The position numbers were made by a program, and so were the translations under genes. Under the pieces are notes generated by a model. It saw only the letters and a program-made list of their open reading frames with translations. It did not search any database and was not told where the DNA came from. From contig JAPLSQ010000055.1 of NCBI GenBank assembly GCA_026398535.1, positions 1 to 64,000 on the forward strand: DNA of 64,000 nucleotides. Direction: 5' to 3'. Below, in pieces: positions 53,361-62,068 of this stretch (within the stretch, counting starts at the first letter, position 1; each line of letters begins with the position of its first letter). Source of the stretch: Candidatus Sumerlaeota bacterium (GTDB lineage Bacteria > Sumerlaeota > Sumerlaeia > Sumerlaeales > Sumerlaeaceae).

Positions 53361-54656
53361 ATGAGGGCCGCGCAAGCGCCGCGCGCGTGGCGGCGTTTTT
53401 TCTCACTGTTTCACGGCTGGCTGGCCGCGCTTGTCGCGCTCGCGCTTGCCGGGTGCGGCGGGCAGGAACGCCCCCTGACAGACCTGCAATACTGGAACGG
53501 ATTCGTGGGGCCGGACGGAAATATCACGGAACCGATTCTGAAGGATTTTGAGTCGAAAACGGGCGCCCGCATCGAGGTTCAGAAGATGCCATGGGGGATT
53601 TATTTCGACAAGCTCATCTCGGCGATAGCCGCAGGCAATCCGCCCGATGTGTTTGTGTTGCACATGAGCGAACTCGCCAGTTACGCCGAGATGGGAGCGC
53701 TGCTGCCGCTCGATGAATACATCAACAGCAACGACTCGTTCTGCCCGAAAGCCGACCGGATTCAAAGCATCTGGGAGCGTGCGTGCTACAAGGGACAGTG
53801 CTATGGCGTGCCTCTCGACATCCATCTTCTGGGATTGTACTATAACAAGGATTATTTTGACGCGGCCCATCTGCCCTATCCAAGCGTCACGGAGCCTTTG
53901 CGCGGCGAACAATTCATTGAAATCGCGAGAAAGCTGACCATTCAGGACAAGGACGCGCCAACGTCTAACATTTGGGGATTTTCATTTTCCGGCGAACCCT
54001 TTCGCAACTTCGACACACTGCTGTGGCAGTTCGGCGGCAACCTGTTGACGGATAACCTGAAACAATCCGCCATCAACTCCCCTGAGGCAAACAAGGCGCT
54101 TCAGTGGATGCATGACCTTGTGTACAAGCACAAGGTGTCGCCCATGCCGGAGGGCGTGGACACATGGCAGTTTTTCGTCCAGGGGCGGATTGCGATGATC
54201 ACCGAAGGCTGCTGGGTGTTGAACGGCCTGACCCGCTACGCCAAATTCCGCTGGGGCGTGGCGCCATTCTTTCTCGCGGGCGGCACGCGCGCCGTGTGGG
54301 CCACCGGGCATGTGTTGTGCCTGTCGCGCAATCTGCCGCGTGAAAGAATTCCGATGGCGCTCAAACTCATGAAGCACCTCAATGACACGGGCGTCATGTG
54401 GTCAACTTCAGGCATGCTCCCCACCCGTTATTCCCAGATCAGGTCAAAGGAGTTCCTGGAGCAGTCACGCGCGATTCCGTTCACGTCACAACTGGACCGT
54501 ATCCGCTTCGAGCCCGCTTCGCCCATCGGCATCGAGCTGCGCGACCGTTACCAGCAGACCGTGTTCTCGTGTCTTGCGGGTTTATTCCCGGTTCAGCAGG
54601 CGCTGACGCGCGTCGACGGGCAGATGAACCGAACCATCGAAACATATTACAGGTGA
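53361..54656 (+). CDS. Sugar ABC transporter substrate-binding lipoprotein (family 1)
   Basis: A 431-residue solute-binding protein. A basic start (RAAQAPRAWRR), hydrophobic helix and lipobox LALAGC mark a lipoprotein. ILKDFESKTGARIEVQKMPWGIYFDKLISAIAAGNPPDVFVLHMSELASYAEMGALLPLDEYI is typical of MalE/UgpB-like binding proteins; YGVPLDIHLLGLYYNKDYFD and MITEGCWVLNGL follow. The ATG at 53361 gives a sensible signal peptide; a TTG at 53316 inside the previous gene is an alternative. It is followed without a gap by two permease genes, so together they form a carbohydrate importer. Confidence 0.92.
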   Translation: MRAAQAPRAWRRFFSLFHGWLAALVALALAGCGGQERPLTDLQYWNGFVGPDGNITEPILKDFESKTGARIEVQKMPWGIYFDKLISAIAAGNPPDVFVLHMSELASYAEMGALLPLDEYINSNDSFCPKADRIQSIWERACYKGQCYGVPLDIHLLGLYYNKDYFDAAHLPYPSVTEPLRGEQFIEIARKLTIQDKDAPTSNIWGFSFSGEPFRNFDTLLWQFGGNLLTDNLKQSAINSPEANKALQWMHDLVYKHKVSPMPEGVDTWQFFVQGRIAMITEGCWVLNGLTRYAKFRWGVAPFFLAGGTRAVWATGHVLCLSRNLPRERIPMALKLMKHLNDTGVMWSTSGMLPTRYSQIRSKEFLEQSRAIPFTSQLDRIRFEPASPIGIELRDRYQQTVFSCLAGLFPVQQALTRVDGQMNRTIETYYR

Positions 54657-55556
54657 ATGGAGAGCATGCGCATCATCATGACGGGCAGAACGAAAAATGG
54701 TCTCGTCAACGCGTTATTCATCGCGCCTTATCTTGCGCTCTTCCTCGTCTGGGTTGCGTTGCCCGCGTTTTTCGGTGTGGCGATCAGTTTCACAAAGTGG
54801 AACATCTTCACAGGCGAGATCGGCTTCGTCGGGCTGAACAATTACCTCCGCGTGTTGTCGGACGACCTTTTCCTGCGCTCGCTGCTCAACACATTCCAGT
54901 ATGCCGCGCTCTCTGTCGCGGCTGGCAACGCGGTCAGCTTTCTGCTCGCGTGTGGGCTGGCGGGCGGCATCGCGGGCAGGCGATTTTTCCAGACCATCTT
55001 CTTCGCGCCCATCATCCTTTCCATCGGCGTGACGGGCGTCATCTGGGGCTGGCTCTACAACACCGATTTCGGAATCCTGAACTACTGGCTTCAGCAGACC
55101 GGCCTGCCCAGGCTCAACTGGCTCACGAACCCGAAATTCGCGATGATTTCCATCGTGATCATGGTCATCTGGGCGGGCGCGGGATTCAACATGATGATCT
55201 ATCTGGCGGGGCTGCTGAACATCCCAAAATCATATTATGAGGCGGCGCAGCTTGACGGCGCGGGCGCGATGAGCCGGATGATTCACATCACACTGCCGCT
55301 TATGAAACACACCTTCGCGTTCACGCTGATCATCTCGACAATCGGCGCGTTCCAAGTGTTCGACCAGCCATACATCCTCACCGGCGGCGGCCCCGACTAT
55401 GCCACTTACACATACGTCTACCACATCTACAGCAACGGTTTCCGATACTTCCGGATGGGTTATGCCTCGGCGCTGTCGTGCCTGCTGGCCGCCGTGATCG
55501 CGCTCTTCTCGTTCATCCAATACAAAATGCTGACAAGAAGGCGGGTGGATTACTGA
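54657..55556 (+). CDS. Sugar ABC transporter permease (MalF/UgpA-type)
   Basis: A 299-residue binding-protein-dependent permease with six membrane helices. The cytoplasmic coupling motif is YYEAAQLDGAGAMSRMIHITLPLM (EAA loop), where the transporter contacts its ATPase. The ATG follows the stop of the binding-protein gene directly. The first helix FIAPYLALFLVWVALPAFFGVAISF and WNIFTGEIGFVGLNNYLRVL are typical of the MalF/UgpA group. No ATPase gene is in the operon, so a shared MsmX-type ATPase encoded elsewhere is expected. Confidence 0.95.
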   Translation: MESMRIIMTGRTKNGLVNALFIAPYLALFLVWVALPAFFGVAISFTKWNIFTGEIGFVGLNNYLRVLSDDLFLRSLLNTFQYAALSVAAGNAVSFLLACGLAGGIAGRRFFQTIFFAPIILSIGVTGVIWGWLYNTDFGILNYWLQQTGLPRLNWLTNPKFAMISIVIMVIWAGAGFNMMIYLAGLLNIPKSYYEAAQLDGAGAMSRMIHITLPLMKHTFAFTLIISTIGAFQVFDQPYILTGGGPDYATYTYVYHIYSNGFRYFRMGYASALSCLLAAVIALFSFIQYKMLTRRRVDY

Positions 55557-56395
55557 TGAAAGCCCTGCGCGCGCCGGCCGCCGTCACCGTCTTTTGGTAT
55601 GCTCTGTTTGCGGCATTCACGGTCTTTTTCCTTGTTCCGCTGCTGTTTATGCTTGGCACCTCGCTCAAGCTGGAGAAGGAAGTTTACGATTTCCCCGTGC
55701 GATTGTGGCCGAAGTCCGCAACGGTCGACAACTATGTCGCGCTGTTCACGCGGCCAAACATCCCCATGCTGCGGTGGATCTTCAACAGTGTTTATGTGAC
55801 GCTGGCTGTCACGGCGGGCGTGCTTGTCATCGATTCGCTTGCGGCGTTTGGTTTTTCCCGTCTGGAGATACCGTGCAAGAGATGGCTTTTTGCCATGATC
55901 ATCGGTTCGATGATGATCCCCTTTCCCGCGACGCTGATCCCTGTTTACGGCCTGTTGCAGAAACTCCACTGGCTTGACACTTACAAGGCGCTCATCATTC
56001 CGCCGCTCGCTGGGCCCTTGGGCGTGTTTCTGCTGAAACAATTCTTCGACACGATTCCGCGCGATCTCGAGGAGGCGGCCTTGCTGGACGGCTGCTCAAA
56101 GGTCGACCTGTTTTCCAGGATCATCCTGCCGCTTTCCATGCCGGTCATGGCCACGCTGGGCATACTTGTTTTCATGGGCATTTGGAATTCCTTTCTGTGG
56201 CCTCTTATCGTGACCAATTCCATCAAAATGCATCCGTTGCCCGTGGGGCTGACCTTTTTCAATGGCGAGTACTGGTCGGAGCGCGCGCTGGTCATGGCCG
56301 CGGCGGCCGTGTGCGCCTTCCCGGTGCTTGTCGTGTTCCTCATCTTTCAGCGTTATATCGTTCGGGGCATCATGATGACAGGATTGAAAGACTAA
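55556..56395 (+). CDS. Sugar ABC transporter permease (MalG/UgpE-type)
   Basis: A 279-residue permease. Six membrane helices, EAA loop RDLEEAALLDGCSKVDLFSRIILPLSMP, and the MalG-like end FLIFQRYIVRGIMMTGLKD. Its ATG overlaps the previous stop by one base (TGATG), which fixes the start; upstream in-frame codons belong to the previous gene. It pairs with the preceding MalF-type permease to form the channel of the importer. Confidence 0.95.
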   Translation: MKALRAPAAVTVFWYALFAAFTVFFLVPLLFMLGTSLKLEKEVYDFPVRLWPKSATVDNYVALFTRPNIPMLRWIFNSVYVTLAVTAGVLVIDSLAAFGFSRLEIPCKRWLFAMIIGSMMIPFPATLIPVYGLLQKLHWLDTYKALIIPPLAGPLGVFLLKQFFDTIPRDLEEAALLDGCSKVDLFSRIILPLSMPVMATLGILVFMGIWNSFLWPLIVTNSIKMHPLPVGLTFFNGEYWSERALVMAAAAVCAFPVLVVFLIFQRYIVRGIMMTGLKD

Positions 56396-56416
56396 TGATC
56401 AACAGGAGCCAACAAC

Positions 56417-57622
56417 ATGAGGTGTTGCATTGAAGCCATGCTTATCTGCGGCTGTGTTATTCCATTAGCGGTTGAGGCCGTGGAACCGGTCATAATCAAA
56501 TGGGAGGCGGCCGTGCCTGCGGCGGGAGCGAAGGCGCTGGTTCAGACCGCCGACGGCGCGCTTCTGACGGCGCGGTCGAACCATTACACCACGGGCGTGG
56601 AGATTGCCGCGTATCGCAGCCCCCCCCCTGGCGACAACGGAACCTCGTGGGCGCAGGCGGGCATTGTGGCGCGGGACAACGATAGCACCGCCGATCTCGG
56701 CGATTCCGCGATGGCCGTGCTGAAATCGGGGGAGGTGCTCTGCTGTTTCCGGCGCAACAACTATCGGCATCGTCCCGTTGAAGAGCATTCCTATGCCATA
56801 GAGTTGTCAGCAAGCCGCGACAACGGGAAAACATGGCGCTTCCATTCCACCGTTATGGACAGCAAAGGAACGACCGGCGGATTGTGGGCGTCGTTTCTGT
56901 TGGAAAGAAGCGACGGCGCGTTGCAGTGCTATTATGATGACGAGGTGACGCCGTGGCGTGAGGGGTTCGCGCGCCATCAATGGGCGCAAATGAAAACATG
57001 GGCCCCGGACAAACGCGCGTGGGTCAACCCTGTCACGGTCAGCCGCGCGCACAACCCAGCGCATCTTTCACGCGACGGCATGTGCTCGGTTGTGGAGCTG
57101 CCTGCCGCGTCGGGCGGCCGGCTTGTATGCGCGCTGGAAAGCGTCAAGATCGATCCCCCTTGCAAAGGCAACGTGCGGTGTGTCACGTCCGACGACGGCG
57201 GCAAAACGTGGAGCTGGCAAAAGGAGGAGCGGCGCATTCTCTACCAGCCGAAGGATGTCAATTACAACTCGCTGGCGCCATGGATGATCCGGCTTTCGGA
57301 TGGAACGCTGCTATGCGTGTTCGTGACGGATGAGGCTCGCGCGACACCCGACACGCCCGCCACAGCCAGGCTTGATGAGGACCTGAAATGCGTTTTCAGC
57401 TTTGATGGCGGTGTCACGTGGTCAGAGAAAGCCCAGACAATTTCCGCGGATCATCCATGCTATCTGCCCGGAGTAATCGAATTGACGCGCGGCCCGCTTA
57501 AGGGACATGTCATGGTGCTCTATGTGGCGAAAAGCGGATTGATGAATTCAACGGGCGCTGTTGTCAGCCAAGCGAAGGAAAATGCCAGGCCAGCCCGCGA
57601 CAACGGGAAAACATGGCGCTGA
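56417..57622 (+). CDS. Second secreted sialidase-fold protein, possibly truncated at the C-terminus
   Basis: A 401-residue paralogue of the protein at 48290, without the inserted beta-sandwich. Signal peptide MRCCIEAMLICGCVIPLAVEAVE; Asp boxes SRDNGKTWRF, SDDGGKTWSW and SFDGGVTWSE; shared blocks LQCYYDDEVTP, VTVSRAHNPAHLSRDGMCSVVE and APWMIRLSDGTLLCVFVTDEARATP. AGGAG precedes the ATG. The last nine residues ARDNGKTWR are encoded by 26 bases identical to an internal Asp-box segment (56815-56840), and the gene stops right there, so the C-terminus may be the product of a rearrangement. Last gene of the glycan operon. Confidence 0.82.
   Translation: MRCCIEAMLICGCVIPLAVEAVEPVIIKWEAAVPAAGAKALVQTADGALLTARSNHYTTGVEIAAYRSPPPGDNGTSWAQAGIVARDNDSTADLGDSAMAVLKSGEVLCCFRRNNYRHRPVEEHSYAIELSASRDNGKTWRFHSTVMDSKGTTGGLWASFLLERSDGALQCYYDDEVTPWREGFARHQWAQMKTWAPDKRAWVNPVTVSRAHNPAHLSRDGMCSVVELPAASGGRLVCALESVKIDPPCKGNVRCVTSDDGGKTWSWQKEERRILYQPKDVNYNSLAPWMIRLSDGTLLCVFVTDEARATPDTPATARLDEDLKCVFSFDGGVTWSEKAQTISADHPCYLPGVIELTRGPLKGHVMVLYVAKSGLMNSTGAVVSQAKENARPARDNGKTWR
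57595..57620 (+). repeat. 26-bp direct repeat at the end of the second sialidase-fold gene
   Basis: Identical to 56815-56840 in the same gene (beginning CCGCGACAACGGGAAAACAT). The copies are 780 bases apart, a multiple of three, and the second is followed immediately by the stop codon. Confidence 0.9.
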
Positions 57623-57701
57623 AGAGCGCAACTCGAGCAACTGCTTATTAAAGCCGAATGCACCTTCAGCTTAAAAAAGCGAGTCTCCGTGTTCCTCGCC
57701 G

Positions 57702-58832
57702 TCAGGGCATTCTGTTGATGATTCTTCTGATGAACCATTCACCGAACCGGGCGGCGCGCATAGGCGGACCAAGAGGCACGGCATCGCCCACTTTCTGTAA
57801 AATCCCCAAGCCGCATCCTTCAGGGGTGCCGAGATTAATGATCTCGCAGGCGTCCTTCCACTGTTCGCGTTTCAGTCGTGTGAGCAGATTATACGGCCCC
57901 TCCCAACTGCTGTTGAGAGGATGAGTGTCGTGGAACGCGACAACGGCGCCAGGAGCGAGCAGGTTTTGGATGGACGCGAAATCGGCCCAGCAGCTCTGCA
58001 GGGTGTGATCGCCGTCGATGAATGTGAATTCGGGCGAACCGAATTGTTTGACCAGTTCAGGGGCAAGTGTCGCCGAATTGCCCTTATGGAAGGTGATGCG
58101 GTGCATGAGGCCGGCGGAGCGCACGTTTTCCTGCGCCACGACCAGTCCCGTCTCGATGTAATCAGCCCGCCCGGGCGCCGTCAATATCCCGCCTGGGAAA
58201 AGGTCCACGCTGTGCAATTCCCCCTGATCGTTGTCCTCCAGCGCTTGGGCGATGCAGATGCCCGAGTAGCCGATGAACGATCCGATTTCGAGCGCAAACT
58301 TCGGGCGAATCATGCGCGTGAGGGAATAGAGAAAGCGCCCAATTTCGGCGCGGCATGAGGCGGGGAAACCTGTTTTCCGCGATGTTTCCATGCGCGTGAT
58401 GTGCGGATTGATCACCGGCTGATTTCGCCCCGTGGCCCAGTCCTCGTCCGGTTGCATGATCGGGGACTTGCCTTCTTTTCGGGCCATCACGGTGAGCGCA
58501 CCGAGCGCCTCGATGTTGCCGGGATTGAGCGACAGCGCCTTGAGAAATTGTTCCACAGTTTCTTTCTGTCTGCCCTGCCGCATGTAGCAGAAACCCAGGA
58601 TGACCGTGGTGCTTTCGTCCTGGGGGCGCACCTGCAGGATGATCTTCAAATCCTCTATCGCATCGTCGTAGCGCCCGGTCGAATAGTGCCACCATGCGCG
58701 GTGTCCGCGCGCGTCGAGGAAAAAGGGATCGTTCGTCAGCAGTTCGTCGACGATGCGCAACCCGGCGGCCATGTCGCCTGAGCGCACGCAACGCAACGCA
58801 ACATTTAATGTCTTATCCGGTTTGTTGAGCAT
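57702..58832 (-). CDS. TPR protein fused to a class I methyltransferase
   Basis: A 376-residue protein. Residues ~5-120 contain tetratricopeptide units (YDDAIEDLKIILQVRPQDESTTVILGFCYMRQGR; ETVEQFLKALSLNPGNIEALGALTVMA). Residues ~180-340 are a SAM-dependent methyltransferase of the Methyltransf_24/O-methyltransferase type: PKFALEIGSFIGYSGICIAQAL (SAM loop), GELHSVDLFPGG, FTFIDGDHTLQSCWADFASIQNLLAPGAVVAFHDTHP. Substrate unknown; relatives methylate sugars or small phenolics. The ATG at 58832 fits; twelve further codons are open upstream. It is convergent to the glycan operon, so co-regulation is not implied. Confidence 0.82.
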   Translation of the reverse strand: MLNKPDKTLNVALRCVRSGDMAAGLRIVDELLTNDPFFLDARGHRAWWHYSTGRYDDAIEDLKIILQVRPQDESTTVILGFCYMRQGRQKETVEQFLKALSLNPGNIEALGALTVMARKEGKSPIMQPDEDWATGRNQPVINPHITRMETSRKTGFPASCRAEIGRFLYSLTRMIRPKFALEIGSFIGYSGICIAQALEDNDQGELHSVDLFPGGILTAPGRADYIETGLVVAQENVRSAGLMHRITFHKGNSATLAPELVKQFGSPEFTFIDGDHTLQSCWADFASIQNLLAPGAVVAFHDTHPLNSSWEGPYNLLTRLKREQWKDACEIINLGTPEGCGLGILQKVGDAVPLGPPMRAARFGEWFIRRIINRMP

Positions 58833-58963
58833 GATTGATACTCTTGCCGCATTTATGCGCACAATCAATTAAGATTCGCCTTCAATCGCCAGCGGTGCGG
58901 AGGAAAAATATGTTGCCTCCCCTCTGCAAACCAAAGACAGGCGTAAAATCCCGCCTGCCATGT

Positions 58964-58992
58964 TGCATCACGGGAGCCCCGCCCGTGATGCA
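58964..58992 (+). repeat. Perfect 11-bp inverted repeat
   Basis: TGCATCACGGG and its complement CCCGTGATGCA flank the 7-base loop AGCCCCG. The right arm continues into GATGCATGACCGGAG, a sequence found again near 27237. It is not at the end of a gene, so a terminator role is unlikely. Confidence 0.75.
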
Positions 58993-59035
58993 TGACCGGA
59001 GCGGACGTGCCGCACCAAAAATCACGCTCTTGATT

Positions 59036-59065
59036 TTCGTGTCTTTCCGCGTCTTTGGTGGATAA
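59036..59065 (-). repeat. Element E in minus orientation
   Basis: Read on the minus strand: CACCAAAGACGCGGAAAG then ACACGAAAAT, matching the element E style of 14581-14613 in opposite orientation. Confidence 0.6.
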
Positions 59066-59165
59066 CAATAGCAGAATCATCATCACGCTGTCGGAGCTTG
59101 ACTGTCTCCAGTGTCCGAGCGCATAAGTTTCATTCCCTTTCACCGGATTCACAGGAGAACGCGGC

Positions 59166-60512
59166 ATGATGGCGATGAACACGATCACGCACATAGTCAA
59201 ACGCAACGGCTCGCTGGTGTTGTTCGACCAGGAGCGCATCACGAACGCGATTTACATAGCTCAGCTCAGCCTGAAGCTCGAGGATCGCTCGCTTGCGCGC
59301 AGGCTGTCTGACATCGTCATCAGCGAGCTGGCCCAGGCGTATTCCAGCGAGTCGCCCCCGACAGTTGAGGACATTCAGGACATTGTGGTGAACGTGCTCT
59401 ACGCCGGCGGCTGCCGCCAGGTTGCCACCGCCTACCGCGAGTACCGCGCTGAACACGCCCGCCTGCGCGAGGAGAAGAACGAGCAGATCGTCGTCAACGA
59501 CACGATCCCCTACAAGATTCTCTGGCAAGTTTTCACGTGGAATGTGGCGCACGAGTGCGACTCGGTGGATCGGCTCAACGCGCAGGTGCGCGACGGGCGC
59601 GTCAACCAGCTCATCGAGGACGCTGAGGCCTTGTACCATGCCGATGTGGACAAGCTGACCGAGCGCGTGATCAAACGCGGAGGCGAAATCCGCATCATCA
59701 TCATCGCCGGACCGTCAAGCTCCGGCAAGACGACGACAACGCTCAAGATGACCGAGCGCTTTAATCAAAAAGGCATTGAGGTCGTCGCGCTCAATCTGGA
59801 CAACTATTTCAAAGACCTCGAAACCCACCCGAAGGACGAGTTTGACGACTATGATTTCGAGCGCCCTGAAGCGCTTGATCTCGAGCTGATCAACGAGCAC
59901 TTGGCGGATTTGATGAAGGGGCGCGCCATCCAGACGCCGATTTACAATTTCAAGACCGGCAAGCGCGAGAAAACCACAGTCCCCTTCTCGCTGAAGCCCA
60001 ACCAGATGCTCCTGCTCGATAGTCTGCACGGATTGTACAAACCCATGACGTCAAGCGTGCCCGACGACTTCAAATTCAAGCTCTACATCGAGGCGCTCTG
60101 CCAAATCCGCGACAACAAGGGCGAATTCGTGCGCTGGGCCGATCTGCGCATGCTGCGGCGCATGGTGCGCGACAACTGGCACCGCCACTACCAGCCAGAC
60201 CAGACTGTCGGCCACTGGCACTATGTGCGGCGAAGCGAGATGAAGTACATCGTTCCCTACATTGGACAGGCCGACCACATCATCAACGGCTCGCTGCCCT
60301 ACGAGCTGATAGTCCACCGCAAACACATGTTCGGCTCCACACAGAAGATTGTCCGGGAATACGAGAATCAGCCAACCCGCCTTGACGCCTACATCCGCGC
60401 CAAGCGCATCCATGATCTCCTGGCCACAGTAGAACCGATCCGCGATGAGAAGGCCATCCCGCACAACTCACTCATGCGCGAGTATATTGGCGGCAGTATC
60501 TACAAGTATTAA
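59166..60512 (+). CDS. ATP-cone / uridine kinase-like fusion protein
   Basis: A 448-residue protein. Residues ~5-95 form an ATP-cone (ITHIVKRNGSLVLFDQERITNAIYIA...VEDIQDIVVNVLYAGG), the nucleotide-sensing domain of NrdR and class I/III ribonucleotide reductases. Residues ~175-390 are a P-loop kinase of the uridine kinase/phosphoribulokinase group: IIIAGPSSSGKTTTTLKMTERF (Walker A), LNLDNYFKDLETHPKDEFDDYDFERPEALDLELINEHL, PIYNFKTGKR. It probably phosphorylates uridine or a related nucleoside and is allosterically controlled by ATP/dATP. AGGAG eight bases upstream supports this ATG. The last codons overlap the convergent sppA stop by four bases. Confidence 0.85.
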   Translation: MMAMNTITHIVKRNGSLVLFDQERITNAIYIAQLSLKLEDRSLARRLSDIVISELAQAYSSESPPTVEDIQDIVVNVLYAGGCRQVATAYREYRAEHARLREEKNEQIVVNDTIPYKILWQVFTWNVAHECDSVDRLNAQVRDGRVNQLIEDAEALYHADVDKLTERVIKRGGEIRIIIIAGPSSSGKTTTTLKMTERFNQKGIEVVALNLDNYFKDLETHPKDEFDDYDFERPEALDLELINEHLADLMKGRAIQTPIYNFKTGKREKTTVPFSLKPNQMLLLDSLHGLYKPMTSSVPDDFKFKLYIEALCQIRDNKGEFVRWADLRMLRRMVRDNWHRHYQPDQTVGHWHYVRRSEMKYIVPYIGQADHIINGSLPYELIVHRKHMFGSTQKIVREYENQPTRLDAYIRAKRIHDLLATVEPIRDEKAIPHNSLMREYIGGSIYKY

Positions 60513-61579
60513 GGCGCGCCCCTGTATTCCACCATCGTTTCGTTTCTGGTGAATTCCTTCCAGAATTGCCGGAGTTGCATGCCAAGAAACACGGGAATCG
60601 CCGACGAAGGTCGGCGCTCCACAACATGCGGGCGCTTGCCAAGTCCGGCCATTTCGCCGGCAAACTCGATAGCGTCCTCCAGCCCACCGATGCGGTCCAC
60701 GAGCCCCAGCTTCAGCGCCTGCTCGCCCGTCAGGACGCGGCCGTCGGCGACAGCGCGCAGGGTGTTTTCCGATTCTACAGACGCGCCAGCTTCCGCCGCC
60801 ATTGAACTGGTGGTGAAAACCTCCTCACTCAGCGGCAATTGGTTTTCGGGTTTAATCGACGGCGCCGCCACAATCTCCGCGATTTCAGACGGGCGCGCCG
60901 CCATGGCTTGGCCGATTTTCCCATGGCGCGACCGCAGAACAACACGGAAAAACTGCCTGTAAAGATTGAGGACCATGCCCTGCACCAGTTGCCGGTCCTG
61001 CGGCGTGATGTCGCGAAATGACGACATCGTGTCCTTGAACTCGCCGCTTTTGAACACCTGCGGACGAATGCCCAGCTTTTCCAGCGCCTCGCGCACGTTA
61101 AGATCGAATGCCAGCACGCCGATGCTTCCCGTCACGGTGCCCGCGTTGGCGAAAATCTCGTCGCCCGCTACGGCGATGTAATAACCCCCCGACGCCGCCA
61201 CGTTGCCCATGGACACAATAACAGGCTTCTTGGAGGCCGTGCGAATGCGCAGAGCCGCGCGATAAATTTCCTCGCTGGCGCCCACAAAGCCGCCCGGCGA
61301 GTCGATGCGCACAACGACGGCTTTAATTTGTTTGCTGTGCTCCATGCCGCCAAGAATTTCCACGATGTCCCCGCTTTCGTTGATCGGCCCCTCAATGTGA
61401 ATCACCCCCACCGAGGGCGATAACACGAGATTCAGCGAACCGGTTGTGCCGGTGAAATTGCCGATGATCACAAGCGCCGCGGCAGCAAGAATCACATACA
61501 GCAAAAATCGCAGACATCCGTATCCGCGTCTTGGCGCATGGTGATGGGGCGGCGGGGATTTTTGTGTGTCAGTGCTCAT
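60509..61579 (-). CDS. sppA: Signal peptide peptidase SppA (S49 family)
   Basis: A ~356-residue membrane serine protease that degrades cleaved signal peptides. An N-terminal membrane helix (FLLYVILAAAALVIIGNF) anchors it with the protease outside. Family landmarks: GVIHIEGPI, VVRIDSPGGFVGASEEIY, VSMGNVAASGGYYIAVAGDEIFANAGTVTGSIGV (catalytic Ser in ASGGYY) and PQVFKSGEFKDTMSSFRDIT (general-base Lys in KSGEFKD), then GRVLTGEQALKLGLVD. This is the single-domain bacterial/archaeal form, not the 67-kDa E. coli type. The ATG at 61579 is one choice; a GTG two codons upstream is equally possible, with no clear ribosome site. Confidence 0.93.
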   Translation of the reverse strand: MSTDTQKSPPPHHHAPRRGYGCLRFLLYVILAAAALVIIGNFTGTTGSLNLVLSPSVGVIHIEGPINESGDIVEILGGMEHSKQIKAVVVRIDSPGGFVGASEEIYRAALRIRTASKKPVIVSMGNVAASGGYYIAVAGDEIFANAGTVTGSIGVLAFDLNVREALEKLGIRPQVFKSGEFKDTMSSFRDITPQDRQLVQGMVLNLYRQFFRVVLRSRHGKIGQAMAARPSEIAEIVAAPSIKPENQLPLSEEVFTTSSMAAEAGASVESENTLRAVADGRVLTGEQALKLGLVDRIGGLEDAIEFAGEMAGLGKRPHVVERRPSSAIPVFLGMQLRQFWKEFTRNETMVEYRGAP

Positions 61580-61671
61580 TTTCACGCGACCGTTTCATGA
61601 CAGATTCAAACGCTCATTGACTTCATCAAGACAAGGTCTTTTGTAATGTCTACCGTTTGGAGGATAAAATC

Positions 61672-61974
61672 ATGGATGACACATACTGTGTGAAATGTCC
61701 CTGTTGCCAAACGATCCTCGTGATCGAGCGCAGAACCGGCAAGATTGTTGAGGAGCGCCGTCCGATTCTCGACCAGTCAACGGGCGATCGCTACCAGGAT
61801 GCGCTGAAGAAGGTGCGGGAGCGCGGCGCCATCGCCGAGGAGAAGTTCAAGAAATTCCAGGCCGGGCGCGAAGCCCGTTCGGCAAAGCTCGACGCCCTGT
61901 TCAAGGACACGCTGAAAAAAGTTGAGGAATCAGGCGAAGACATCAAACCCGTCAATCCGCTGGACTTGGATTAA
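61672..61974 (+). CDS. Small zinc-ribbon/coiled-coil protein (100 aa)
   Basis: Preceded by TTGGAGGATAAAATC, a good ribosome site for the ATG at 61672. The N-terminus MDDTYCVKCPCCQTILVIERRTGKIVEERRP contains CxxCxxC, perhaps half of a zinc ribbon. The rest is a charged amphipathic helix (YQDALKKVRERGAIAEEKFKKFQAGREARSAKLDALFKDTLKKVEE) and an acidic end. Similar small proteins occur in PVC genomes without known role. Divergent from sppA, followed by an element B copy. Confidence 0.65.
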   Translation: MDDTYCVKCPCCQTILVIERRTGKIVEERRPILDQSTGDRYQDALKKVRERGAIAEEKFKKFQAGREARSAKLDALFKDTLKKVEESGEDIKPVNPLDLD

Positions 61975-61977
61975 AAC

Positions 61978-62010
61978 AAGAGAACACGGACAACCACGGA
62001 CGAAGAACAG
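61978..62010 (+). repeat. Element B between two zinc-ribbon genes
   Basis: AAGAGAACACGGACAACC, then ACGGACGAAGAACAG, matching the copy in front of xseA almost base for base. It follows the upstream stop codon within five bases. Confidence 0.85.
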
Positions 62011-62068
62011 ATATGACACGCTATTCTGCGTGCCGCGTCTATCGCGCGCTTCGAACCCGGCGGGCGCG

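Larger units (their letters stand above)
58833..59165. other. Divergent intergenic region with hairpin and element E
   Basis: The 333-base region holds a strong inverted repeat at 58964-58992 and an element E copy in minus orientation at 59036-59065; the rest is featureless to me. It must carry the promoters of the methyltransferase (minus) and kinase (plus) genes. Confidence 0.55.
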
